A stretch of 5,807 nt of DNA, from positions 1 through 5,807 of the forward strand of contig JAFGRF010000117.1 in NCBI GenBank assembly GCA_016935295.1, read 5' to 3'. The notes beneath the pieces were generated by a model. That model was given only the letters and a program-made list of their open reading frames with translations, made no database searches and had not been told where the DNA came from. Origin of the DNA: Caldifarciminota bacterium. GTDB lineage: Bacteria > Hydrothermota > Tepidihabitantia > Tepidihabitantales > Tepidihabitantaceae. Numbering within the stretch: the first letter of the stretch is position 1; each line of letters begins with the position of its first letter. Below are positions 1 through 5,032 of the stretch, piece by piece. The translations under genes were made by a program, and so were the position numbers.

Positions 1-1123
1 AGATGTCCGCTCGCAGCCGGCCGGTGGCTGTATCGACGTTCGTGGAATCGAACTCCTCCCAGACAACATACAGGTAGAAGAAGTACGAGTCCTGGCCGAT
101 GCTCGGCCGGCACGCGTAGGGAGCGTCGAGCGTCCCCCTCAGGTTCCCCGGAGCGCACGACGCGACACGGATGCGACTCCAGGGTGTTTCATTGTCCGGG
201 CAGTAGTGCCATATCTGCGAAGGAACAAAGTAGAGGGTGTCGTGCACGAGCGGCGAGAGATTCGCCACTATGTGCAGCCGGTCCTGGACGTCGTAGAAGG
301 CAAAGAGCGAAGTAGAGTGACAGCTCGTCACGGTGTCGCCGCCGAAGGCCAGCGGTAGGTCGAGCAGCGTCGGGCCATTGCCCCACGTCGCACCGCCGTC
401 GGTGCTGGTCATCACGTAGGCGTCCTGCGGCGTGTTGCCCGAGACCTCCCAGACCAGTGTTACCTTGTTTGACACCTTCGAAGCCGCGATATTCTGGGTC
501 GGCGCACCAGGGTTCGGCCCGATGTCTGTCACAGGCTCCGAAAACACGGGCCAGCTATCCGGCGTTGCGTGAGCATAAACCAGCCCGGAATCGCCGACCG
601 CGAGTACGTGGACGGTGCCATCCTGTCCGACCGCGGTCACGGGCCACTGGCAGGGGCCGAGGCCGGTAGAATCCGAGTAATCGAAGATACCGGACCCGGG
701 GCCCTCATCCCTGGCAATCCAAGGCATGATGTCGGCACCAACGGCGACGTGACCGCTGACGACCCCAGCCTTTGTCACCGGGTCGTCGTCGACGTTGCCG
801 CAGCCCGCGCGTTTCGGGAATACGTTCTGGCCGGACGCCATGAAATCACTCGTGTCCGTGAGAACCCAGATCGGCGGCCACGATGTGAGGTCGTAGTAGT
901 TGAAGCGCACGTTTCGGTCGGCAAAGATGCCCGTCGTATCACTCGAGAACGTCCACACGGCGTAGATTCCACTGCCGGCCGCATTGACCAGCATGCGCCG
1001 CGCGGGCCCGAGAACCTGCTGGTCACACGTTGTCCCACCGATGGTGTCGACAGAACCCGACCACTGCGCACTGGTCACCGACCAACAACAGCACAAAGCC
1101 ACGGCCAGACTGACACATCTCAC
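1..1123 (-). CDS. Secreted Asp-box (BNR/sialidase-fold-like) protein, N-terminal 374 residues, partial
   Basis: A continuous reading frame runs from a GTG start at 1123-1121 to the left edge with no stop in 374 codons, so the C-terminus is outside the window. Residues 1-19 form a signal peptide (hydrophobic core SLAVALCCCW, then TSA-Q as a likely signal peptidase I site). The mature part is rich in Gly, Asp, Thr and Trp. It contains one clear Asp-box, STDGGATW at residues 240-247 (pattern S-x-D-x-G-x-T-W), a turn motif of sialidase-type beta-propellers. Phrases such as VTLVWEVSG just before it and FFYLYVVWEEF near residues 348-357 look like repeated propeller strands. No sialidase catalytic Arg or Tyr set can be identified, so an enzyme function should not be assumed. 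GTG is chosen because the nearby ATG at 1118-1116 is in another frame and soon stops, and GGGAGG lies 4 bases upstream. The start is 9 bases after the stop of the propeller gene at 1133-2908, so the two are probably cotranscribed and translationally coupled. Several Cys residues (33, 108, 158, 268, 308, 323, 338) could form disulfides. Existence of the gene is well supported; its role is unknown. Confidence 0.85.
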   Translation of the reverse strand, partial: MRCVSLAVALCCCWSVTSAQWSGSVDTIGGTTCDQQVLGPARRMLVNAAGSGIYAVWTFSSDTTGIFADRNVRFNYYDLTSWPPIWVLTDTSDFMASGQNVFPKRAGCGNVDDDPVTKAGVVSGHVAVGADIMPWIARDEGPGSGIFDYSDSTGLGPCQWPVTAVGQDGTVHVLAVGDSGLVYAHATPDSWPVFSEPVTDIGPNPGAPTQNIAASKVSNKVTLVWEVSGNTPQDAYVMTSTDGGATWGNGPTLLDLPLAFGGDTVTSCHSTSLFAFYDVQDRLHIVANLSPLVHDTLYFVPSQIWHYCPDNETPWSRIRVASCAPGNLRGTLDAPYACRPSIGQDSYFFYLYVVWEEFDSTNVDTATGRLRADI

Positions 1124-1127
1124 AGCA

Positions 1128-1133
1128 CCTCCC
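1128..1133 (-). promoter_or_regulatory. Ribosome binding site GGGAGG overlapping the upstream stop codon
   Basis: The minus strand reads TAGGGAGGTGCTGTG. The TAG stop of the FG-GAP propeller gene shares its last base with a GGGAGG Shine-Dalgarno sequence, placed 4 bases before the GTG start of the Asp-box gene. This decides the non-ATG start and suggests translational coupling between the two genes. Confidence 0.7.
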
Positions 1134-2908
1134 TACCGTCTCACGACCACTACCTTTCGGCTGACAAGGCCGGCCCCGGTGTCGAGTGTGCAGAAGTAGA
1201 TTCCAGCCGCGAGGACGCCCGGTGGAGAGCTGGCTTCGTACCGGCCAGGCGTTGCGTCGCCCTCGCGAAGGGACCGCACGAGTCGGCCATCGGCATCATA
1301 GACACCGACCGAAACGTGGGCCTGTCGGGGCACGTCGTAGCGCACAGTGAGTGGGCCGCGCGCTGGGTTTGGATTGACTGAAAGCGACCACTGCAGGGGT
1401 ACATTGCGAGAGCCTTCGGCCACACCGCCCCCTATGAAGGTGATGGCGCTGTCCGACATGTCAAACTGCCAACCCGGGCCGTAGGCAATCACGACCACGC
1501 GTGCTGTCTCCGGGACTCCGGCAGGAACGACCCAGCGAAGAGCAGTATCCGTGCCGGGCAGTCCTGTCGCTATCGTCGACAGATGCCAGAGCGAGTCGCG
1601 TCTGAGAAAGAGCGATAGCGAGTCACAACGCGGGGGCGTGTTAGCACGCCATCGTATCGAGACCGTGTCGCCGACGCTGCAGGACCCGTCATTGGGAGCG
1701 AGCAGGTCTACCGCATCGACCTCGAATACCGATATCTTCGCGTTGCCCGCAGTAATCAGCTCGTTGTACCCATCGTTGTTGATGTCGTAGACCGTGCTGA
1801 CCAGAGAACGGAACCCGCCGTGGTCGTTGTCCCAGTGCCAGACCTCTTGAAGTTGGTCGTTCCCCGTGGCCTTGTACACCTTGATGATGTCAGGCGTGGT
1901 CCAGATGCACTCGTCAGTTCCATCCGCATCGATGTCGCCGCATTCGCTGATGCGGCCCCAGTTGGTGCCTGAGAACCAGACCGAGTCCACGAGCGTGCGG
2001 GCGTACTGGTCATCGCCAGTCATCTCCCACATGTACAAGTACATCTTCCCGCGCGGGACGTTCTCGTAGGCAACGTAGAACTCGGGCTTGCCGTCGCGGT
2101 CGATGTCGTTGGTCGTGAACACGTCAGCCCCGTTGGGCTGGTAGACCGTATCCTCGTACACCATATCGTACTGGTTGTCGCCCGTGCATTCCCAGACCTT
2201 CACCCGGCCCGAACTACCGAGATTGCCTGTTGCGAAATCCATCCTGCCGTCTAAGTCGAAATCCCCAAAGGCAAACCTGTAACCGTACACCAGGTTGTGC
2301 CAGACCAACTCGCTTGAGTCATCGCCGATATTCTCCCAGATACCTGTCGCCACGACCGTGTCCGGTGTGGCGCTCATGATCTCCCGATGCCCATCGCTAT
2401 CCAAGTCTGGTGCGTAGTAGGTGGGAAACGGTATGGCGAAGTTGTTACAGCACCGGTAGTACCATGAGAGCGAGCAGGGGTAGCTAAAGCTATCAGGGGA
2501 CTCCAACGTCATGACGATGTCATACGCCGTGTCTCGTGCAGGCGTTATCTCGATGTTGATACATACTACGTCAGTCAGCCCATCCTTGTCGATGTCACCG
2601 GCGGCAAAGGGAATCGAATTCCCGGTCACAATGCCTTGCGGCTGAGGTGAGATGTCGCCCGTGTCCGCAAATACCAAGGAGAACCGATTCCAGCCCTGAT
2701 GCTCCCAGACCTCATTCCGGGTCGGGTCGCTGGGCTGAATCGTGCCGGTGTGGAAGATGAGCTCCGGCATCGAATCGTGGTCGCTGTCGCAGCAAACGAC
2801 GAGTTCAGATCCGGCATAGGGTCCTGACGGAACCTGGGCAACTCTCCGCAGACTCGTGGCACTTAGCACAGCTATCCACCCGGCCAGGATGGATAGCAGT
2901 TGACGCAT
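1133..2908 (-). CDS. Secreted FG-GAP/VCBS seven-repeat beta-propeller with Ig-like and type-A C-terminal sorting-like domains
   Basis: This is a 591-residue exported protein. Residues 1-25 are a signal peptide with hydrophobic core LLSILAGWIAVLSA; the cleavage site is unclear because two Arg follow at 21-22. Seven FG-GAP-type calcium-binding motifs of form D-x-D-x-D-G-x-x-D/E begin at residues 41, 105, 168, 216, 268, 325 and 375. Examples are DIDKDGLTD, DFDLDGRMD and DIDADGTDE; the first has Ser in place of Gly. Seven copies fit a seven-bladed propeller, as in integrin alpha chains. A second recurring motif, W-E-x-T-G-D-[DN]-Q, is clearest near 239 and 294, with variants near 68, 191 and 346. 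Residues 400-492 resemble an Ig-like strand domain. Residues 503-591 match the FlgD-Ig/Por-type C-terminal domain (NPNPARGPLTVRYDVP, VYDADGRLVRSL, LAAGIYFCTL, ending in VVVVRR), which in T9SS organisms directs outer-membrane export and anchoring. The stop is TAG. No Shine-Dalgarno precedes the ATG; a strong hairpin occupies that position. It sits between the short sorting-domain gene and the Asp-box gene in a probable operon. The ligand is unknown; adhesion or surface display is inference. Confidence 0.9.
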   Translation of the reverse strand: MRQLLSILAGWIAVLSATSLRRVAQVPSGPYAGSELVVCCDSDHDSMPELIFHTGTIQPSDPTRNEVWEHQGWNRFSLVFADTGDISPQPQGIVTGNSIPFAAGDIDKDGLTDVVCINIEITPARDTAYDIVMTLESPDSFSYPCSLSWYYRCCNNFAIPFPTYYAPDLDSDGHREIMSATPDTVVATGIWENIGDDSSELVWHNLVYGYRFAFGDFDLDGRMDFATGNLGSSGRVKVWECTGDNQYDMVYEDTVYQPNGADVFTTNDIDRDGKPEFYVAYENVPRGKMYLYMWEMTGDDQYARTLVDSVWFSGTNWGRISECGDIDADGTDECIWTTPDIIKVYKATGNDQLQEVWHWDNDHGGFRSLVSTVYDINNDGYNELITAGNAKISVFEVDAVDLLAPNDGSCSVGDTVSIRWRANTPPRCDSLSLFLRRDSLWHLSTIATGLPGTDTALRWVVPAGVPETARVVVIAYGPGWQFDMSDSAITFIGGGVAEGSRNVPLQWSLSVNPNPARGPLTVRYDVPRQAHVSVGVYDADGRLVRSLREGDATPGRYEASSPPGVLAAGIYFCTLDTGAGLVSRKVVVVRR

Positions 2909-2917
2909 CGTACATAG

Positions 2918-2948
2918 GGGCGGGGAGGCGGACTACGCCTCCCCGCCC
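2918..2948. repeat. Perfect 13-bp GC-rich inverted repeat (hairpin) between two genes
   Basis: GGGCGGGGAGGCG at 2918-2930 pairs exactly with 2936-2948 around a 5-base loop, GACTA. It starts 8 bases after the TAG stop of the 108-residue gene and ends 9 bases before the ATG of the 591-residue gene (both minus strand). No T-run follows on the minus strand, so it does not look like a standard intrinsic terminator. In mRNA it could act as a processing or stability element, or could restrict initiation at the downstream ATG, whose Shine-Dalgarno position it occupies. Confidence 0.75.
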
Positions 2949-2956
2949 TTCGGTAT

Positions 2957-3283
2957 CTACCTTATCAGGGTTACGCGACGCGTCGTCGTCTCGCCGCCGG
3001 CATTCAGCCGCACGAAGTACACGCCGGACGGCACCTTGTGACCACGGACATCAGTGCCGTTCCAACGCGCCACGTGCCTGCCTGCTGGACGCGAACCGGT
3101 CTCCAGTCGCCGTTCGAGTCGACCGGAAACGTCATGGGCCGTGAGCCCGACCGGCCCGAAGCGGGCAAGCACGTGCTTGACCGAGGTCACTGGCAGGTAA
3201 GACTGGTACGTATGCGAGTGGGTGGTAATTGGAGACGCGCTGCCCGCGCCGGCACAACTCAGCATCGCCAGCAACAGCAGCAT
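2957..3283 (-). CDS. Small exported protein: signal peptide plus C-terminal FlgD-Ig/type-A sorting-like domain only
   Basis: This is a 108-residue protein. Residues 1-17 (MLLLLAMLSCAGAGSAS) are a short signal peptide without a basic n-region from this ATG. Residues 18-45 form a linker with no recognised domain. Residues 46-108 match the second half of a FlgD-Ig/Por-type C-terminal domain: LTAHDVSGRLERRL, then PAGRHVARWNGTDVRG, then PSGVYFVRLNAGG and the basic end TRRVTLIR. Such domains normally sit behind a large passenger, which is missing here, and the first strands of the domain (usually beginning with an N-P-[AF] motif) are not recognisable. The gene therefore looks like the remnant of a larger secreted protein after an internal deletion, or a stand-alone domain. 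It is the first gene of the minus-strand cluster, behind a good promoter at 3448-3475. The start is uncertain. The frame stays open upstream for 18 more codons to an ATA at 3337-3335 that lies 4 bases after AGGAGG, and this would add an Arg-containing n-region. The stop is TAG. Confidence 0.7.
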   Translation of the reverse strand: MLLLLAMLSCAGAGSASPITTHSHTYQSYLPVTSVKHVLARFGPVGLTAHDVSGRLERRLETGSRPAGRHVARWNGTDVRGHKVPSGVYFVRLNAGGETTTRRVTLIR

Positions 3284-3308
3284 CCGGGCAGTGCCTCGCG
3301 CACAGCCA

Positions 3309-3350
3309 CTATGTTGCGGACTCGAACGGCCAGGTATCTTGCCTCCTCAT
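3309..3350 (-). promoter_or_regulatory. Leader with strong Shine-Dalgarno (AGGAGG) and a possible 13-codon leader ORF
   Basis: AGGAGG on the minus strand at 3347-3342 is the best ribosome binding site in the leader of the minus-strand cluster, yet no ATG, GTG or TTG follows at a suitable distance. Two readings are possible. First, it may serve a rare ATA start at 3337-3335, in frame with the 108-residue gene. Second, it may be part of a small reading frame that begins at ATG 3350-3348, just before the AGGAGG, and ends at TAG 3311-3309. Neither can be proved from sequence. Confidence 0.3.
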
Positions 3351-3447
3351 ATTGCAGTTTCAGCCGGCCGGTCCTATGCAGAAGTGGCGAGGAGAAGACC
3401 GACGCGGAGAGCCACGGCCCTTCGCTCTCGACGCCCCTGCCGGGCAA

Positions 3448-3475
3448 ATCATAGCTCTGGCCCGGCCGCTGTCAA
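3448..3475 (-). promoter_or_regulatory. Sigma70-type promoter for the minus-strand gene cluster
   Basis: On the minus strand a consensus -35 box TTGACA (3475-3470) is separated by 16 bases from TATGAT (3453-3448), which matches the -10 consensus in 5 of 6 positions. The expected transcription start is near 3441, giving a leader of about 158 bases before the ATG at 3283. The -35 box is preceded by GCCGG, as is the plus-strand promoter. Confidence 0.6.
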
Positions 3476-3567
3476 CCGGCAGTCTCGACTTCATCATGAC
3501 AGCACCTCGCCCTAGTTGACCCCAGTCTGGAAGCCATCAGACCTCCCGTCGCGCCCGCGCGAATGCA

Positions 3568-3585
3568 GCCGGTTTGACAACCGGC
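3568..3585. promoter_or_regulatory. Palindrome over the plus-strand -35 box, possible operator
   Basis: GCCGGTTTGACAACCGGC is a perfect 7-bp inverted repeat around TGAC and contains the whole -35 hexamer TTGACA. A regulator bound here would block RNA polymerase. A related sequence, TGTCAACCGGC at 3470-3480, matches 10 of 11 bases of 3575-3585 and overlaps the -35 box of the opposite promoter, so a shared regulator is conceivable. This is inference; no regulator gene is in the window. Confidence 0.4.
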
Positions 3586-3602
3586 ACGGCGAGTCCTAGA
3601 AT
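3574..3602 (+). promoter_or_regulatory. Sigma70-type promoter giving a probably leaderless transcript
   Basis: The sequence is TTGACA (3574-3579), a 17-base spacer, then TAGAAT (3597-3602; 5 of 6 to consensus). Initiation normally occurs about 7 bases after the -10 box, which here is position 3609, the A of the ATG of the downstream gene. No convincing Shine-Dalgarno precedes that ATG, in line with a leaderless mRNA. Confidence 0.65.
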
Positions 3603-3608
3603 CGAGCT

Positions 3609-5012
3609 ATGCGTTTGACCGTCGCGGTCCTGGTTCTCGCCGGCGTTGCTGCCGGGGCAGGCTCGCGGGTCGTTTCGAGCGCGCCGTTTGACCAGACTTC
3701 GCCGGCAATAGCCTTCGACGGAACGAACTTCCTCGTCACCTGGCAGGATACCCGGGACATTCCCACCGACACCTCGGCCAACATCTACGCCTGTCGTCTG
3801 ACGCCGTCGCTCGAGGTCCTGGACACCGCCGGTATCCTTGTCGCGGGGACGCGGGAAGAGGATTACATCCCGGCCGTTGCCTGGGGCGGCGCTGACTACC
3901 TCATCGCGTGGCACCGCGGGTGCTGATTCGAGCGCGACGTGCTCGGCGCCCGGGTGGCGCCTGACGGGACCCTGATAGACACGTCCACAATCAGCTCAGC
4001 GCTCGACGACCAGGTCGGAGCACGGCTTGCGTTCGACGGCGAGAAGTACCTTGCGACCTGGTCAGACCGTCGGACAAAACCAGAACAGGTGTACTACACT
4101 CGTGTCGCCCAGGACGGGATTCCTCTCGACCCGGACGGCAGGCGTTTGCTGACGCAGGATTCCGCTGCCATCCAGCTTTCCCCGGTGCCGGCATCGAACG
4201 GTTCCGGATTCCTCGTCGCATGGCTGGCAAGCAGCGCCGGATATGTTGTCAGCGCCGCCCGACTCGGGAACGACGGTGAGCCCCTGGATACCACCGCCAT
4301 CCAGTTCACCCAGGACAGCGTGTTCCAGTGGTCAGTGGCCTTGGGAACCGACGGAGACAACTACCTGGTTGTCTGGAGCGGCGAGGTACCGGGCAACGAG
4401 AGCACGGCGTTCTGCTGCAGCCGGCTGAGCCCTGATGGAATCATACTCGACTCGGTGCCTATCACTATTGCCCGGTCGCTGGCTGATGTCGCCGAACCGG
4501 CCGTGGCGTACCTGGACGGGATCTTCCTTGTCACCTGGACCGACTGGCGCGCGGACGGCGATATCTACGCTTGTCGGATCCGGCAGGACGGTACGGTGCT
4601 CGATTCCGGTGGGTTTGCGGTCTGTGTGACGTCCGGGATACAGCACCAGCCGGCGGTGGCGGCCGGGAACGACCGGTTCGTGGTCTGCTGGTCCGAATTC
4701 CGAGACAGCACCTTCGACATCTATGCGGCCAGCGTAGACTCCAGCGGTCAGGTCGGAGTCAAAAGCGAAGTGGAGAGGAGAAGCACAGGCGGGGAGTTGC
4801 TTCACGTGCTGTCCAATCCCGCACGCGGTGCGGTGCGCTTTGCTGCCCGTCAATCAGGACCGATACGCGTCTTCGACTGCCGGGGCGGATTGGTTCGAGT
4901 TCTTGATGGCCGGGTCTGGGACGGCCGCGACAACTCGGGCAGGCTGGTTCCGGCAGGTTCCTATGTCGCCGTGGTCGAACGTGCCTCCTGCAGCTTCCTG
5001 CTGCTCAGATAG
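3609..5012 (+). pseudogene. Secreted seven-repeat beta-propeller protein with C-terminal sorting-like domain, interrupted by an in-frame TGA at codon 106
   Basis: One frame of 468 codons runs from ATG 3609 to TAG 5010-5012 with a single internal stop, TGA at 3924-3926. If the TGA is ignored the product is 467 residues. Residues 1-19 are a signal peptide (LTVAVLVLAGVAAGAGS). There follow seven repeats of 50-56 residues of the form [AV]-x-x-x-[DG]-[GN]-x-[FY]-L-V-x-W ... A-[CR]-x-x-x-D-G-x-x-L-D. The repeat Trp residues are at 45, 101, 151, 205, 256, 310 and 361, which suggests a seven-bladed propeller. Residues 397-467 form a FlgD-Ig/Por-type C-terminal domain (SNPARGAVRF, VFDCRGGLVRVLDG, VWDGRDNSGRLVPAGSYVA, ending LLLR). 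The TGA falls in the variable loop after the Trp of repeat 2; repeat lengths on both sides are normal and there is no frameshift. The parts would be called separately as 3609-3926 and 3939-5012 (GTG start), but the second has no export signal or good ribosome site. A recent nonsense mutation or a base error is most likely; readthrough or selenocysteine is possible but unproven. The promoter upstream looks intact. The biochemical role is unknown. Confidence 0.8.
3945..3961 (+). repeat. Short hairpin 18 bases downstream of the in-frame TGA
   Basis: GGCGCC (3945-3950), loop CGGGT, GGCGCC (3956-3961) make a 6-bp stem whose loop begins 25 bases after the TGA. The position and the GGGT loop are within the loose range of bacterial SECIS elements. 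However, GGCGCC is self-complementary and common in GC-rich coding DNA, so chance is a strong alternative. Confidence 0.25.
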
Positions 5013-5032
5013 CACAACCTGTTGGTTGTCGC
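5012..5032. terminator. Hairpin between convergent genes, possible bidirectional terminator
   Basis: ACAACC (5014-5019), loop TGTT, GGTTGT (5024-5029) form a perfect 6-bp stem. It can be extended by GC/GC pairs with one bulged C. It fills the 20-base gap between the TAG ending at 5012 and the minus-strand TGA at 5035-5033. There is no long T-run on either side, so termination strength is uncertain. Confidence 0.4.

Larger units (their letters stand above)
3284..3608. other. Divergent intergenic control region (325 bp)
   Basis: No convincing protein gene is present here. The reading frames that cross this stretch have no domain, no good start site, and overlap real genes out of frame. It contains a minus-strand promoter (3448-3475), a leader of roughly 158 bases for the 108-residue gene with an AGGAGG site and a 13-codon reading frame (3309-3350), a plus-strand promoter (3574-3602) and a palindrome over its -35 box (3568-3585). 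The 50 or so bases at 3490-3560 show nothing recognisable. Confidence 0.65.

Noticed and set aside
569..1381. Plus-strand frame of 270 codons
   Set aside because: It is antisense to the Asp-box gene and the end of the FG-GAP gene, shows no domain or signal, and its composition is that expected of the reverse of GC-rich codons.
2918..2948. Classic intrinsic terminator
   Set aside because: No T-tract follows on the minus strand, and the reverse direction has only a weak mixed sequence; it is reported as a hairpin of unknown role.
3259..3447. Minus-strand frame of 62 codons beginning with TTG
   Set aside because: The TTG lies immediately beside the -10 box of the minus promoter, upstream of the likely transcript start, and the product has no recognisable feature.
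3038..3519. Several overlapping plus-strand frames of about 96-138 codons
   Set aside because: They overlap the 108-residue minus-strand gene and the minus promoter, lack ribosome sites, and their products (rich in Arg, Pro and Ser) resemble no protein family.
3924..3926. Genome-wide reassignment of TGA to an amino acid
   Set aside because: About 1330 codons of the other four genes contain no in-frame TGA, and the barrel gene ends in TGA; a recoded genome would use TGA repeatedly.
4332..4853. Minus-strand frame of 173 codons
   Set aside because: It is antisense within the plus-strand propeller gene, whose seven regular repeats clearly mark the coding strand.
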